Counted from the first letter of the stretch, positions 26,711 through 36,030 are shown. The stretch is 64,000 bases of DNA from Lysobacter sp. S4-A87 (GCF_022637455.1 NZ_CP093341.1:3472001-3536000); one strand, 5' to 3'. A program made the numbers and translations. Notes: generated from the sequence alone by a model not told the origin.

Positions 26711-26721
26711 GCACGACCACT

Positions 26722-26786
26722 GCGGACCTTCCTTCAAGAAGGCCCCGCAACCAGCGAAATGAGGTGCAGGACGCGCCTCGTATTCG
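26722..26786 (+). promoter_or_regulatory. S10 leader with conserved AGGAY hairpin
   Basis: Hairpin I (26722-26748) pairs CCTTC with GAAGG inside GCGG/CCGC. Six bases later hairpin II (26755-26786) pairs CGAA with TTCG (bulged A), then ATGAGG with CCTCGT and TGC with GCG around loop AGGAC. Compared with the rpsL leader the sequence has one inserted/deleted base and only a few changes, all compatible with the same fold. Confidence 0.6.
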
Positions 26787-26889
26787 CCAGACATGGACAT
26801 GTCGCACGGCAACGCTCCGTACGTTCTGGGCCCTCGGGCTTCCAAGGAACGCTAAACGGGGCGCTTCGTGCGTTCTACTCCACCGTCTG

Positions 26890-26930
26890 GGCGGATCGGG
26901 CAACCGGTCTGCCTAGTTTTTTTCAGGCAG
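26890..26930 (+). promoter_or_regulatory. Candidate attenuator in the S10 leader
   Basis: GGCGGATCGG (26890-26899) pairs with CCGGTCTGCC (26904-26913) around a GCAA tetraloop, followed three bases later by seven T residues (26917-26923): a full intrinsic terminator inside the leader. CTGCCT (26909-26914) can instead pair with AGGCAG (26925-26930), which would break the terminator. E. coli S10 leaders are attenuated by L4 at a U-tract hairpin; this looks analogous in position. Confidence 0.65.
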
Positions 26931-27034
26931 GGAAGCTCCGGAGCGAGGGTGCAGCTCCGGGGTGTTTGCGTATTCCAGGGGTTCGGCACACCCAGAAGCC
27001 GGCCCGTCGCTCTTTTAACGTAAGGAATTCCGTC

Positions 27035-27346
27035 ATGGCGGACCAAAAGATCCGAATCCGGCTCAAAGCGTACGATCATCGCCTGATCGACCGCTCGGCC
27101 AGCGAGATCGTCGAAACGGCCAAGCGGACCGGCGCGCAAGTGCGCGGCCCGATCCCGCTGCCGACCAAGATCGAGCGCTACACCATCCTCGTTTCGCCGC
27201 ATGCCGACAAGGATGCGCGTGACCAGTACGAGACCCGCACGCACAAGCGCGTGCTGGACATCGTTGACCCCAACGACAAGACCGTGGACGCGCTGATGAA
27301 GCTCGAACTCGCGGCTGGCGTTGACGTGCAGATCAAGCTGACCTGA
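27035..27346 (+). CDS. rpsJ: 30S ribosomal protein S10 / NusE
   Basis: S10 is a 30S head protein and, as NusE, part of antitermination complexes with NusB and NusG. The 103-residue form from the ATG at 27035 ([19 protein letters not shown]) matches the family exactly. The open frame continues upstream through the leader, but the AAGGAAT purine run and the family length fix this start. It is the first gene of the S10 operon. Confidence 0.97.
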   Translation: MADQKIRIRLKAYDHRLIDRSASEIVETAKRTGAQVRGPIPLPTKIERYTILVSPHADKDARDQYETRTHKRVLDIVDPNDKTVDALMKLELAAGVDVQIKLT

Positions 27347-27356
27347 GGCCACCACC

Positions 27357-28010
27357 ATGACCGCGAAGAAATATTCGTTGGGCATCGTCGGTCGCAAGGC
27401 CGGCATGAGCCGCTTCTTCACTGAAGACGGCAAGTCGGTTCCCGTGACCCTCATCGAGGCCACCCCGAACCGGATCACCCAGATCAAGACCCAGGAAACC
27501 GACGGCTACAGCGCCGTGCAGGTGACTGTCGGTGTGCGCCGCGCTGCGCTCATCAACAAGCCCGAAGCCGGTCACCTCGCCAAGGCGAAGGTTGAAGCCG
27601 GTCGCGGCCTGTGGGAACTGCGTGTTGAAGACGACCAGATCAACGGTTTCGAAATCGGCGGCGAGATCAAGGCCGACATCTTCGAAGCCGGCCAGCTGGT
27701 CGACGTCCAGGGCGTCACCAAGGGCAAGGGCTTCCAGGGCACGATCAAGCGCTGGAACTTCACCATGGGCGACGCGACGCACGGTAACTCGCTGTCGCAC
27801 CGCTCGCCGGGCTCCATCGGCCAGCGCCAGACGCCGGGCCGTGTGTTCCCGGGCAAGAAGATGGCCGGCCACATGGGCGCGGTTACCCAGAGCACGCAGC
27901 GCCTGGAAGTGGTCAAGGTCGACGCAGAGCGTGGCCTGATCGCGATCAAGGGTGCGGTGCCGGGCGCGCCGGGCGGCGACGTCATCGTGCGTCCCTCGAG
28001 CAAGGCATAA
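27357..28010 (+). CDS. rplC: 50S ribosomal protein L3
   Basis: L3 is an early assembly protein whose extension reaches the peptidyl transferase centre. The 217-residue protein opens [16 protein letters not shown]. It holds the [30 protein letters not shown] loop region, where the modified glutamine of E. coli L3 lies. rpsJ ends 10 bases before it. Confidence 0.98.
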   Translation: MTAKKYSLGIVGRKAGMSRFFTEDGKSVPVTLIEATPNRITQIKTQETDGYSAVQVTVGVRRAALINKPEAGHLAKAKVEAGRGLWELRVEDDQINGFEIGGEIKADIFEAGQLVDVQGVTKGKGFQGTIKRWNFTMGDATHGNSLSHRSPGSIGQRQTPGRVFPGKKMAGHMGAVTQSTQRLEVVKVDAERGLIAIKGAVPGAPGGDVIVRPSSKA

Positions 28011-28022
28011 GGAGAGATGACG

Positions 28023-28628
28023 ATGGAACTCGCCATCAACAACAGCACCAAGACGCTGTCGGTCTCCGACGCGATCTTCGGCCGCGAATTCAGCGAAGAC
28101 CTGGTCCACCAGGTGGTCGTTGCCTACCGCAATGCCGGTCGTGCCGGTACCAAGGCGCAGAAGACCCGTTCGGAAGTCAACGGCACCACCAAGAAGTCGA
28201 AGAAGCAGAAGGGCGGCGGTGCGCGTCATGGCGCGCTGACGGCTCCGATCTTCGTCGGCGGCGGCGTGACCTTCGCGGCCAAGCCGCGCAGCTTCGCGCA
28301 GAAGGTCAACCGCAAGATGTACCGCGCCGCGATGGCCGCGATCCTGTCCGAGCTCAACCGCCAGGGCCGCATCATGGTCGTCGAGTCGTTCGACCTGGAC
28401 GCTCCGAAGACGCAGGGCCTGATTGCCAAGCTCAAGGGCCTGGAAGTCGGTCGTCGTCCGCTGATCGTCACCGAGGATGCTTCCGAGAACCTGTACCTCT
28501 CGGCTCGCAACCTGCCGTACGTCGAAGTGCGTGACGTCCAGGGCCTGGATCCGGTCAGCCTTGTCGGCGCCGATTCGGTCGTGGTCACCGCCGACGCCGT
28601 CAAGAAGATCGAGGAGTGGCTGGCATGA
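28023..28628 (+). CDS. rplD: 50S ribosomal protein L4
   Basis: L4 lines the exit tunnel and, in E. coli, represses its own S10 operon by attenuation and translational control. The 201-residue product has the [14 protein letters not shown] loop and QKGGGARHG tunnel-tip residues. Two ATGs lie six bases apart. I chose 28023 (MELAINNS) because AAGGAG sits about 8 bases upstream, while the ATG at 28017 is too close to it. It overlaps rplW by ATGA. Confidence 0.95.
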   Translation: MELAINNSTKTLSVSDAIFGREFSEDLVHQVVVAYRNAGRAGTKAQKTRSEVNGTTKKSKKQKGGGARHGALTAPIFVGGGVTFAAKPRSFAQKVNRKMYRAAMAAILSELNRQGRIMVVESFDLDAPKTQGLIAKLKGLEVGRRPLIVTEDASENLYLSARNLPYVEVRDVQGLDPVSLVGADSVVVTADAVKKIEEWLA

Positions 28629-28921
28629 ACGAGGCCAAGCTCTACAACATCATCCGTGCGCCGCGCGTGTCCGAAAAGACCGCACGTCTGCAGGAAGTTT
28701 CCAACCAATACGTCTTCGAAGTCGCGACGGACGCTACCAAGGCCGACATCAAGGTCGCCGTGGAAAAGCTGTTCGAAGTCAAGGTCGAGGCAGTCAACGT
28801 GGTCAACGTGAAGGGCAAGAACAAGTCCTTCAAGTTCCGCAGTGGCAGCCGCGGCGACTGGCGCAAGGCGTACGTGACGCTGGCCGCCGGCCAGTCGATC
28901 GACGTGATGGCCAAGGCCTGA
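28625..28921 (+). CDS. rplW: 50S ribosomal protein L23
   Basis: L23 lies at the exit of the peptide tunnel and docks trigger factor and SRP. The 98-residue form starting at 28625 ([19 protein letters not shown]) overlaps the rplD stop as ATGA and has GAGGAG 8 bases upstream. A GTG at 28616 would add three residues and is less likely. The conserved [14 protein letters not shown] strand and loop are present. Confidence 0.95.
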   Translation: MNEAKLYNIIRAPRVSEKTARLQEVSNQYVFEVATDATKADIKVAVEKLFEVKVEAVNVVNVKGKNKSFKFRSGSRGDWRKAYVTLAAGQSIDVMAKA

Positions 28922-28931
28922 GGAAAGACCC

Positions 28932-29759
28932 ATGGCATTGATGACTTTCAAGCCCACCTCCCCCGGCCGCCGCAGCGCGGTTCGCGTGGTGACCCCGGGC
29001 CTGCACAAGGGCGCGCCGCACGCGGCACTCGTCGAGAAGCAGGGCAAGACCGGCGGTCGTAACCACCACGGCCGGATCACCACCCGCCACGTCGGCGGTG
29101 GTCACAAGCAGCATTACCGCATCATCGACTTCAAGCGCGACAAGGAAGGCATTCCGGCGCGCGTCGAGCGCATCGAATACGACCCGAACCGCACCGCTCA
29201 CATCGCGCTGCTGTGCTACGTCGACGGTGAGCGCCGTTACATCATCGCCCCCAAGGGCCTGAAGGACGGTGACCAGGTGATCGCGGGCCGTGACGCCCCG
29301 ATCAAGGTCGGCAACACGCTGCCGCTGACCAACATCCCGGTCGGTTCCACCGTGCATTGCATCGAGATGAAGCCGGGCAAGGGTGCCCAGCTGGCCCGCG
29401 CCGCAGGCGCTGGCGTGCAGCTGATCGCCCGCGAGCAGGGCTACGCCACGCTGCGTCTTCGCTCCGGCGAAATGCGCAAGGTGCCGGCCGAGTGCCGCGC
29501 CACCATCGGCGAAGTCGGCAACGATGAGCACAACCTCGAGAAGCTGGGCAAGGCTGGCGCCAAGCGCTGGCGCGGCGTCCGTCCGACCGTTCGCGGTGCG
29601 GCCATGAACCCGGTCGACCATCCGCACGGCGGTGGTGAGGCCAAGGCTGGTCAGGGCAACCCGCACCCGGTCACCCCGTGGGGTGTTCCGACCAAGGGTT
29701 ACAAGACCCGCAAGAACAAGCGCACCCAGCAGTTCATCGTGCGCGATCGCAGGAGCTAA
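28932..29759 (+). CDS. rplB: 50S ribosomal protein L2
   Basis: L2 is needed for subunit joining and peptidyl transferase activity. The 275-residue protein has the N-terminal [14 protein letters not shown] and the conserved histidine segment [13 protein letters not shown] near residues 225-235. The basic C-terminal tail [15 protein letters not shown] follows. Length and position are canonical. Confidence 0.98.
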   Translation: MALMTFKPTSPGRRSAVRVVTPGLHKGAPHAALVEKQGKTGGRNHHGRITTRHVGGGHKQHYRIIDFKRDKEGIPARVERIEYDPNRTAHIALLCYVDGERRYIIAPKGLKDGDQVIAGRDAPIKVGNTLPLTNIPVGSTVHCIEMKPGKGAQLARAAGAGVQLIAREQGYATLRLRSGEMRKVPAECRATIGEVGNDEHNLEKLGKAGAKRWRGVRPTVRGAAMNPVDHPHGGGEAKAGQGNPHPVTPWGVPTKGYKTRKNKRTQQFIVRDRRS

Positions 29760-29765
29760 TCGGCC

Positions 29766-30035
29766 ATGGCACGTTCACTGAAGAAAGGCCCGTTCGTCGA
29801 CCACCATCTGATCAAGAAGGTCGAGACCGCGGGTAACAACAAGAAGCCGATCAAGACCTGGTCGCGTCGCTCGATGATCCTGCCGGAGATGGTGGGTTTC
29901 ACCATCGCCGTGCACAACGGCAAGAACCATATTCCGGTGCTCGTCAACGAGAACATGGTTGGCCACAAGCTTGGCGAGTTCGCCCTGACCCGTACCTTCA
30001 AGGGTCACGGCGGCGACAAGAAGTCGGGCAAGTAA
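29766..30035 (+). CDS. rpsS: 30S ribosomal protein S19
   Basis: S19 binds the 30S head with S13 near the A-site tRNA. The 89-residue protein begins [20 protein letters not shown] and contains [23 protein letters not shown]. It lies 6 bases after rplB and 10 before rplV. Confidence 0.98.
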   Translation: MARSLKKGPFVDHHLIKKVETAGNNKKPIKTWSRRSMILPEMVGFTIAVHNGKNHIPVLVNENMVGHKLGEFALTRTFKGHGGDKKSGK

Positions 30036-30045
30036 GGAGATGACC

Positions 30046-30381
30046 ATGGAAGCGAAAGCCATCCTGCGCACCGCGCGCATCTCCCCGCAGAAGGCCCGTC
30101 TGGTCGCTGACCAGGTTCGTGGTCTCTCGGCCGAGCGCGCCATCAACCTGCTGAAGTTCTCGGACAAGAAGGCTGCCCAGATGATCCGCAAGGTCGTCGA
30201 GTCCGCCATCGCCAATGCCGAGAACAACCAGGGCGCCGACATCGACGAGCTCAAGGTCAAGACCATCATGGTTGACGAAGGTCCCGCACTGAAGCGCTTC
30301 ATGGCGCGTGCAAAGGGCCGCGGCACCCGCATCCTCAAGCGCACCAGCCACATCACTGTGGTTGTTGGCGCGGGCAAGTAA
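30046..30381 (+). CDS. rplV: 50S ribosomal protein L22
   Basis: L22 lines the exit tunnel through a beta-hairpin whose changes give macrolide resistance. The 111-residue form starts [20 protein letters not shown] at 30046, with AAGGAG 6 bases upstream. An ATG at 30040 lies directly on that ribosome site and is rejected. The hairpin [18 protein letters not shown] is intact. Confidence 0.95.
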   Translation: MEAKAILRTARISPQKARLVADQVRGLSAERAINLLKFSDKKAAQMIRKVVESAIANAENNQGADIDELKVKTIMVDEGPALKRFMARAKGRGTRILKRTSHITVVVGAGK

Positions 30382-30395
30382 GGCGGAGTCAGACA

Positions 30396-31139
30396 ATGGG
30401 TCATAAAGTACATCCGACTGGCATCCGCCTTGGCATCTCCAAGGACTGGAATTCCAAGTGGTTTGCCAACAAGAAGCAGTACGCCGAGTTCCTGGCGGCG
30501 GACCTGAAGGTCCGCGACCTGCTGCGCAAGAAGCTGGCCCAGGCCGGCATCTCCAAGATCTTCATCGAGCGTCCGGCGAACAACGCCCGCGTGACGATCC
30601 ACACCGCCCGTCCGGGCGTGGTGATCGGCAAGCGTGGTGAGGACATCGAGAAGCTGCGCAAGGAAGTGAGCGCGGTGATGGGCGTCCCGGCGCACATCAA
30701 CGTGACCGAGGTCCGCAAGCCGGAACTCGACGCGCAGCTGGTCGCCGAGTCGATCGCCCAGCAGCTGGAGCGCCGCATCATGTTCCGCCGCGCAATGAAG
30801 CGCGCTGTCGGCAACGCGATGCGCCTGGGTGCCCTCGGCATCAAGGTCAACGTCGCCGGCCGTCTGAATGGCGCCGAGATCGCGCGTTCGGAGTGGTACC
30901 GCGAAGGTCGCGTTCCGCTTCACACGCTGCGTGCCGACATCGACTATGGCTTCGCTGAAGCCAAGACGACCTACGGCATCATCGGCATCAAGGTATGGGT
31001 CTACAAGGGCGAGATCTTCGATTTCTCCCAGGTCGGCCAGGAAAAGCAGGACGACTCGCCGCGCAGCGATCGCGGTGACCGTGGTGACCGCGGTGATCGC
31101 AGCGACCGTCCGGGCCGTTCGGCCCGCGAACAGAGGTAA
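30396..31139 (+). CDS. rpsC: 30S ribosomal protein S3
   Basis: S3 forms the mRNA entry channel and part of the ribosomal helicase. The 247-residue protein has the KH domain ([20 protein letters not shown], about residues 70-90) and a C-terminal domain with the conserved [23 protein letters not shown]. The last 25 residues are a low-complexity tail of repeated D-R-G/D-R-S units, which makes the protein longer than the roughly 233 residues of E. coli S3. This tail is probably disordered and RNA-contacting. Confidence 0.97.
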   Translation: MGHKVHPTGIRLGISKDWNSKWFANKKQYAEFLAADLKVRDLLRKKLAQAGISKIFIERPANNARVTIHTARPGVVIGKRGEDIEKLRKEVSAVMGVPAHINVTEVRKPELDAQLVAESIAQQLERRIMFRRAMKRAVGNAMRLGALGIKVNVAGRLNGAEIARSEWYREGRVPLHTLRADIDYGFAEAKTTYGIIGIKVWVYKGEIFDFSQVGQEKQDDSPRSDRGDRGDRGDRSDRPGRSAREQR

Positions 31140-31145
31140 TCGACC

Positions 31146-31559
31146 ATGTTGCAACCCAAGCGAACCAAGTACCGCAAGGTACACAAGGGCCGCAATGAGG
31201 GCCTGAGCTGGAACGGCAACGCCGTCAGCTTCGGCGAGTACGGCCTGAAGGCAACGGCGCATGGTCAGCTGACCGCGCGCCAGATCGAGGCTGCACGTCG
31301 TTCCATCAGCCGTTACGTCAAGCGTGGCGGCAAGATGTGGATCCGCGTGTTCCCCGACAAGCCGATCACCAAAAAGCCGATCGAAGTCCGAATGGGCTCC
31401 GGTAAGGGCAACGTCGAGTACTGGGTCGCACAGATCCAGCCTGGTCGCATGATTTACGAGATCGAAGGCGTGGCAGAGGACGTGGCGCGTGAAGCGTTCC
31501 GTCTGGCCGCCGCCAAGCTCTCGGTGACCACCACTTTCGTTACCCGGACGGTGCGCTAA
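31146..31559 (+). CDS. rplP: 50S ribosomal protein L16
   Basis: L16 helps position A-site tRNA and organises the peptidyl transferase centre. The 137-residue protein starts [17 protein letters not shown] and contains the conserved arginine region [28 protein letters not shown]. Its stop codon overlaps the rpmC ATG by one base (TAATG). Confidence 0.98.
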   Translation: MLQPKRTKYRKVHKGRNEGLSWNGNAVSFGEYGLKATAHGQLTARQIEAARRSISRYVKRGGKMWIRVFPDKPITKKPIEVRMGSGKGNVEYWVAQIQPGRMIYEIEGVAEDVAREAFRLAAAKLSVTTTFVTRTVR

Positions 31560-31744
31560 TGGAACTCAAGCAACTTCGCGAGAAGTCGGCCGACGAACTG
31601 AAGGCCCACCTGGTCGAGCTGCACAAGGAGGGCTTCGCCCTCCGCATGCAGAAGGCCACTGGCCAGCTCGCCAAGACCCACGACGCACGCCGTGTACGCC
31701 GCGAGATCGCTCGCGTCAACATGCTGCTCGGCGAGAAGAAGTAA
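31559..31744 (+). CDS. rpmC: 50S ribosomal protein L29
   Basis: L29 is a small helical hairpin protein at the tunnel exit beside L23. The 61-residue product [18 protein letters not shown] has the family pattern, ending [17 protein letters not shown]. It starts one base inside the rplP stop, so the two are translationally coupled. Confidence 0.96.
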   Translation: MELKQLREKSADELKAHLVELHKEGFALRMQKATGQLAKTHDARRVRREIARVNMLLGEKK

Positions 31745-31754
31745 GGACCCTGCA

Positions 31755-32024
31755 ATGACCGACAACAATACAGACAAGGCGCTGCGCACGGTTGAAGGCC
31801 GGGTCGTCAGCAACAAGATGGACAAGACCGTCACCGTGCTCGTCGAGCGCCAGGTCAAGCACGCGCTGTACGGCAAGTACATCCGTCGCTCGACCAAGCT
31901 CCACGCCCATGACGCCGATAACGCCTGCAAGGAAGGCGATATCGTGCGAGTGAAGGAGATTGCTCCGATGTCCAAGACCAAGAACTGGAGCGTGGTTGAA
32001 ATCGTCAGCCGCGCGGCCGAATAA
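31755..32024 (+). CDS. rpsQ: 30S ribosomal protein S17
   Basis: S17 is a primary 16S-binding OB-fold protein. The 89-residue form from 31755 ([20 protein letters not shown]) contains the conserved [26 protein letters not shown] motif region. The open frame extends back into rpmC, but the ATG at 31755 follows the AAGGA ribosome site and gives the normal length. It is the last gene of the S10 operon. Confidence 0.96.
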   Translation: MTDNNTDKALRTVEGRVVSNKMDKTVTVLVERQVKHALYGKYIRRSTKLHAHDADNACKEGDIVRVKEIAPMSKTKNWSVVEIVSRAAE

Positions 32025-32038
32025 GAGGAGGCTGAACC

Positions 32039-32407
32039 ATGATCCAGATGCAAAGCTACCTCGACGTCGCCGACAATTCCGGTGCCAAGGAAGTGATGTG
32101 CATTAAGGTGCTCGGCGGCTCCAAGCGCCGTTACGCCGGCATCGGCGACATCATCAAGGTCACCGTGAAGGACGCGATCCCGCGTGGCAAGGTCAAGAAG
32201 GGCGACGTCTATGACGCCGTCGTGGTCCGCACCCGCAAGGGCGTCCGTCGCCCGGACGGTTCGCTGATCCGCTTCGACGGCAATGCCGCCGTGCTCCTGA
32301 ACAACAAGCAGGAACCGATCGGTACCCGCATCTTCGGGCCTGTGACCCGTGAGCTGCGTACCGAGAAGTTCATGAAGATCGTCTCGCTCGCTCCTGAAGT
32401 GCTCTGA
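32039..32407 (+). CDS. rplN: 50S ribosomal protein L14
   Basis: L14 contributes to intersubunit bridge B8. The 122-residue protein starts [20 protein letters not shown] and contains the signature [22 protein letters not shown]. It lies 14 bases after rpsQ with no visible break, so the S10 and spc gene sets may be co-transcribed here. Confidence 0.98.
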   Translation: MIQMQSYLDVADNSGAKEVMCIKVLGGSKRRYAGIGDIIKVTVKDAIPRGKVKKGDVYDAVVVRTRKGVRRPDGSLIRFDGNAAVLLNNKQEPIGTRIFGPVTRELRTEKFMKIVSLAPEVL

Positions 32408-32421
32408 GCGGAGGAATTTAT

Positions 32422-32736
32422 ATGAACCGTATCCGCAAGGGCGATCAGGTGATCGTCACCGCCGGCAAGGACAAGGGCAAGAAGGGCGACGTTGTGCGCG
32501 TACTCGGCGAGAAGGTCGTCGTGTCGAACATCAACATCGTCAAGCGCCACACCAAGCCGAACCCGCAGGCTGGCCAGCCTGGCGGCGTGGTCGAGCGCGA
32601 AGCGCCGATCCACATTTCCAACGTGATGCTTTTCAACCCTGCCACCGGCAAGGGCGAGCGCATCGGTTTCAAGGTGCTGGAGGATGGACGCAAACTGCGT
32701 GTGTTCCGCTCCAGCGGTGAGGCGGTTGACGCCTAA
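32422..32736 (+). CDS. rplX: 50S ribosomal protein L24
   Basis: L24 is an assembly initiator with a KOW motif. The 104-residue protein begins [20 protein letters not shown] (KOW, residues 5-32) and has [14 protein letters not shown] and [10 protein letters not shown] segments typical of the family. A GGAGG ribosome site lies upstream. Confidence 0.97.
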   Translation: MNRIRKGDQVIVTAGKDKGKKGDVVRVLGEKVVVSNINIVKRHTKPNPQAGQPGGVVEREAPIHISNVMLFNPATGKGERIGFKVLEDGRKLRVFRSSGEAVDA

Positions 32737-32747
32737 GGAATGCTGAT

Positions 32748-33290
32748 ATGACCACCCGGCTTGAAAAGTTCTACAAGGACGAAGTCGTCCCGTCGCTGAC
32801 CAAGAAGTTCGGTTACAAGAACCCGATGGAAGTGCCGCGCCTTTCCAAGATCACGATCAACATGGGCGTCGGCGAAGCCGCGACCAACAAGAAGATCCTG
32901 GAAAACGCCGTTGCCGACCTGACCAAGATCGCTGGCCAGAAGCCGATCGTGACCAAGTCCCGCGTGTCGGTGGCTTCGTTCAAGATCCGCGACGGTTGGC
33001 CGATCGGTTGCAAGGTGACGCTGCGTCGCGCCCAGATGTTCGAGTTCCTGGACCGCCTGATCAACATCTCGCTGCCCCGCGTGCGTGACTTCCGCGGCGT
33101 GTCGGGTCGTTCGTTCGACGGCCGTGGCAACTACAACATGGGCGTGAAGGAACAGATCATCTTCCCGGAAATCGACTTCGACCAGGTCGACGCCCTGCGC
33201 GGCATGGACATCGCGATCACCACGACCGCGAAGACCGACGCCGAAGCCAAGGCACTGCTGGAAGCGTTCCGCTTCCCGTTCCGCAACTGA
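32748..33290 (+). CDS. rplE: 50S ribosomal protein L5
   Basis: L5 binds 5S rRNA and contacts P-site tRNA in the central protuberance. The 180-residue protein contains the motifs [26 protein letters not shown] and [20 protein letters not shown]. In E. coli, S8 represses the spc operon at the rplE start; no obvious S8-site copy was recognised in the short rplX-rplE junction here. Confidence 0.98.
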   Translation: MTTRLEKFYKDEVVPSLTKKFGYKNPMEVPRLSKITINMGVGEAATNKKILENAVADLTKIAGQKPIVTKSRVSVASFKIRDGWPIGCKVTLRRAQMFEFLDRLINISLPRVRDFRGVSGRSFDGRGNYNMGVKEQIIFPEIDFDQVDALRGMDIAITTTAKTDAEAKALLEAFRFPFRN

Positions 33291-33308
33291 TCCAATAGGA
33301 CTGACACA

Positions 33309-33614
33309 ATGGCTAAGACCTCCATGGTCAACCGCGAGATCAAGCGGGCCAAGCTTGCCAAGCAGCACGGCAGCAAGCGCGAAGCACTGAAGAAGATCAT
33401 CTCCAGCCAGACGGCCTCGTACGAGGACAAGATGGATGCAGTGGTCAAGCTGCAGAAGCTGCCGCGTGACTCCTCGCCGAGCCGCCAGCGGACCCGTTGC
33501 GCACTCTCGGGCCGTCCGCGTGGCGTCTACCGCAAGTTCGGCCTCGGCCGCAACATGCTGCGCAAGGCGACCATGAACGGCGACGTTCCGGGTCTGCGCA
33601 AGGCCAGCTGGTAA
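33309..33614 (+). CDS. rpsN: 30S ribosomal protein S14, zinc-free form
   Basis: S14 sits in the 30S head. The 101-residue protein lacks the CxxC-CxxC zinc pair of short S14 proteins and so is the C-minus form. It has the conserved [34 protein letters not shown] region and ends KASW. A strong palindrome and an unusually long gap separate it from rpsH. Confidence 0.97.
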   Translation: MAKTSMVNREIKRAKLAKQHGSKREALKKIISSQTASYEDKMDAVVKLQKLPRDSSPSRQRTRCALSGRPRGVYRKFGLGRNMLRKATMNGDVPGLRKASW

Positions 33615-33623
33615 CAAAACGCG

Positions 33624-33650
33624 CCGGCAAGTCTGCTAGACTTGCCGGCT
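33624..33650 (+). terminator. 12-bp hairpin in the rpsN-rpsH gap
   Basis: A perfect 12-bp stem GCCGGCAAGTCT/AGACTTGCCGGC with a GCT loop lies 9 bases after the rpsN stop. The following bases are TCGCTCGTT, not a clean T tract. The remaining gap to rpsH (33651-33808) has GC-rich palindromic stretches and then an AT-richer run, with no convincing promoter. Confidence 0.5.
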
Positions 33651-33808
33651 CGCTCGTTCCAAAGGCACTCCGGCCGGAAGGGCGGGGTGCCGGTCGTTTG
33701 GGGGTCACCCCGATCGGCCCGATTTTGCTGAATGTTCCGCCGCCCCCACGGGCATACAACTGAATTCGCAATCCCGCGGATATCGGTGCTACTCATAGGT
33801 AATTAATC

Positions 33809-34207
33809 ATGAGCATGACTGATCCCATCGCCGACATGCTGGTCCGCATCAAGAATGCGGCCGCTGTTCGCAAGCAGACGGTGAAGATGCCGTCGTCCAA
33901 CATCAAGATCGCCATTGCCAAGGTCCTGAAGGACGAAGGCTACATTCTTGATTCGCGCGTGACCCCGGTGAGCGCCGGCAAGTCCGAGCTCGAAATCTCG
34001 CTGAAGTACTACGAAGGCAAGCCGGTGATCGAGCGCCTTGAGCGCTTCTCCCGTTCGGGCCTGCGCCAGTACCGCGGCAAGTCGGAGCTGCCCAAGGTCC
34101 TGGGCGGCCTCGGCATCGCCATCATCTCCACCTCGAAGGGCATCATGACCGATGCGCAGGCGCGCCAGCAGGGCGTCGGCGGTGAAGTCCTGTGCTTCGT
34201 GGCTTAA
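33809..34207 (+). CDS. rpsH: 30S ribosomal protein S8
   Basis: S8 binds the central domain of 16S rRNA and represses the spc operon in E. coli. The 132-residue protein starts [17 protein letters not shown] and ends with the signature [24 protein letters not shown]. The first ATG (33809) matches relatives. It follows a 194-base gap unusual for this operon. Confidence 0.97.
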   Translation: MSMTDPIADMLVRIKNAAAVRKQTVKMPSSNIKIAIAKVLKDEGYILDSRVTPVSAGKSELEISLKYYEGKPVIERLERFSRSGLRQYRGKSELPKVLGGLGIAIISTSKGIMTDAQARQQGVGGEVLCFVA

Positions 34208-34220
34208 GGGAGGAATAGAC

Positions 34221-34748
34221 ATGTCCCGAGTTGCCAAGAAGCCGGTTGCCCTCCCGAAGGGCGTCGAGCTGAACATCCAGGCTGATTCGATCAGCGCCAA
34301 GGGCCCGAAGGGCACCCTGTCGGTCGCCAAGCCGGCCGCCATCGTGGTCAAGATCGAAGACGGCCACGCCGTGTTCTCGACCGAAGACGCCGCACTGATC
34401 CCGCTGACCGGCACCCTGCGCGCCATCCTCGCCAACCTGGTGAAGGGCGTGTCGGAAGGCTTCGAGCGCAAGCTCGAGCTGGTCGGCGTCGGTTACCGTG
34501 CCGCCATGCAGGGCAAGGACCTGAGCCTGTCGCTCGGTTTCTCGCACCCGGTCCTGTTCCAGGCCCCGGAAGGCATCACCATCGCCACCCCGACCCAGAC
34601 CGAGATCCTGGTCCAGGGCGCGGACAAGCAGCGCGTCGGTGAAGTTGCGGCCAAGATCCGCGGCTTCCGTCCGCCGGAGCCGTACAAGGGCAAGGGCGTG
34701 AAGTACGCCGGCGAAGTCATCATCCGCAAGGAAGCCAAGAAGGCCTAA
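34221..34748 (+). CDS. rplF: 50S ribosomal protein L6
   Basis: L6 lies near the factor-binding site of the 50S subunit. The 175-residue protein from the ATG at 34221 ([20 protein letters not shown]) has a GGGAGGA ribosome site upstream. It carries the C-terminal signature [19 protein letters not shown]. The longer open frame starting in rpsH is rejected on family length. Confidence 0.97.
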   Translation: MSRVAKKPVALPKGVELNIQADSISAKGPKGTLSVAKPAAIVVKIEDGHAVFSTEDAALIPLTGTLRAILANLVKGVSEGFERKLELVGVGYRAAMQGKDLSLSLGFSHPVLFQAPEGITIATPTQTEILVQGADKQRVGEVAAKIRGFRPPEPYKGKGVKYAGEVIIRKEAKKA

Positions 34749-34777
34749 TCGGTCCTTCAGCTTTCGGAGACATAGAA

Positions 34778-35131
34778 ATGAACAAGAACATTGCTCGCCT
34801 GCGCCGCGCCAAGTCCACCCGTTCGCACATCCGCGAGCTCGGCGTGCCGCGCCTGACGGTGCTGCGCACCGGTCAGCACCTGTACGCCCAGGTCTTCACC
34901 GCCGACGGTTCCAAGGTCCTGGCTTCGGCCTCGACCGTCCAGGCCGACGTCAAGGAAGGCCTGAAGAACGGCAAGAACTCCGACGCCGCCATCAAGGTCG
35001 GTCACGCGATCGCCGAGAAGGCCAAGGCTGCCGGTATCGAGAAGGTCGCATTCGACCGCTCGGGCTACCGCTACCACGGTCGCATCAAGGCGCTGGCCGA
35101 TGCCGCTCGCGAGGGCGGCCTGCAGTTCTAA
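34778..35131 (+). CDS. rplR: 50S ribosomal protein L18
   Basis: L18 binds 5S rRNA with L5 and L25. The 117-residue protein has the RNA-binding arginine-rich start [15 protein letters not shown] and the conserved C-terminal [26 protein letters not shown]. It is followed by a 158-base hairpin-rich gap before rpsE. Confidence 0.97.
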   Translation: MNKNIARLRRAKSTRSHIRELGVPRLTVLRTGQHLYAQVFTADGSKVLASASTVQADVKEGLKNGKNSDAAIKVGHAIAEKAKAAGIEKVAFDRSGYRYHGRIKALADAAREGGLQF

Positions 35132-35141
35132 GCTTGAATGT

Positions 35142-35215
35142 GTGGGGCTTCGGCCCCACGCAGAAGTTTCCCCGCCGACACGGGTCTGTGTCGGGCGCGT
35201 CCACGGGTTCCCGTG
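35142..35215 (+). other. Three hairpins in the rplR-rpsE gap
   Basis: The stems are GTGGGGC/GCCCCAC with a TTCG tetraloop (35142-35159), CGACAC/GTGTCG (35176-35193) and CACGGG/CCCGTG (35202-35215). The first is terminator-like but lacks a T run. Spacing of 158 bases inside the spc operon is unusual and suggests local control of rpsE onward. Confidence 0.5.
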
Positions 35216-35289
35216 TCCGTGAAGCACCCGCGGTACTTCACAACCATAAGCGGCCACGCCGCAAATCCTTCAACTAACGAGTATTCGAA

Positions 35290-35832
35290 ATGGCAGAAGA
35301 ACAACGTGCACCGCGGGGTCGTGATCGCGACCGCAACCGCGAAGAAATCGACGATGGCATGATCGAGAAGCTGATCGCGGTCAACCGCGTCAGCAAGACC
35401 GTCAAGGGTGGTCGCCAGTTCACCTTCACCGCACTGACGGTGGTGGGCGACGGCAACGGCAAGGTCGGTTTCGGTTACGGCAAGGCACGCGAAGTGCCGG
35501 TCGCCATCCAGAAGTCGATGGAATATGCCCGCAAGAGCATGAACAACGTCGACCTGAACAACGGCACCCTGTGGCACTCGGTCAAGGCCGGTCACGGCGC
35601 GGCCCGCGTGTTCATGCAGCCGGCTTCGGAAGGTACCGGCGTGATCGCCGGCGGCGCGATGCGCGCTGTCCTGGAAGCGGTTGGCGTGAAGAACGTGCTG
35701 GCCAAGGCCGTTGGTTCGCGCAACCCCATCAACCTCGTTCGCGCCACCCTCAAGGGCCTGGGCGACATGCACTCGCCGGCGAAGATTGCCGCCAAGCGTG
35801 GCAAGAAGGTGGAGGAACTGAACCATGGCTAA
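35290..35832 (+). CDS. rpsE: 30S ribosomal protein S5
   Basis: S5 contributes to accuracy and to the mRNA entry helicase. The 180-residue protein starts [20 protein letters not shown], an arginine-rich lead that is longer than in E. coli. The dsRNA-binding domain [26 protein letters not shown] and the C-terminal [15 protein letters not shown] follow. Its end overlaps rpmD by 8 bases. Confidence 0.97.
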   Translation: MAEEQRAPRGRDRDRNREEIDDGMIEKLIAVNRVSKTVKGGRQFTFTALTVVGDGNGKVGFGYGKAREVPVAIQKSMEYARKSMNNVDLNNGTLWHSVKAGHGAARVFMQPASEGTGVIAGGAMRAVLEAVGVKNVLAKAVGSRNPINLVRATLKGLGDMHSPAKIAAKRGKKVEELNHG

Positions 35833-36025
35833 GACTGAAGCGACCACGAGCGGCACCGTCAAGGTGCGCTTGGTCAAGGGTCTGCGTGGCACCCAGTCGC
35901 GTCACCGTCTGTCGGTGCGTGCGCTGGGCCTGAACAAGCTCAACGATGTTCGTGTACTGAAGGACAGCCCGCAGGTTCGCGGTCTGATCAATCAGCTTCA
36001 CTACCTCGTCAAAGTCGAGGAGTAA
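35825..36025 (+). CDS. rpmD: 50S ribosomal protein L30
   Basis: L30 is a small 50S protein absent from some lineages. The 66-residue product contains [20 protein letters not shown] and the conserved [20 protein letters not shown]. It starts 8 bases before the rpsE stop with GGAGG upstream inside rpsE, which fixes the ATG at 35825. Confidence 0.96.
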   Translation: MAKTEATTSGTVKVRLVKGLRGTQSRHRLSVRALGLNKLNDVRVLKDSPQVRGLINQLHYLVKVEE

Positions 36026-36030
36026 TCAAC

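Noticed and set aside
26759-27034. In-frame upstream extension of rpsJ, starting at the ATG within the AGGAY hairpin
   Set aside because: The S10 family starts at 27035. The equivalent ATG in the rpsL leader is in a different phase because of an indel, so the peptide is not conserved.
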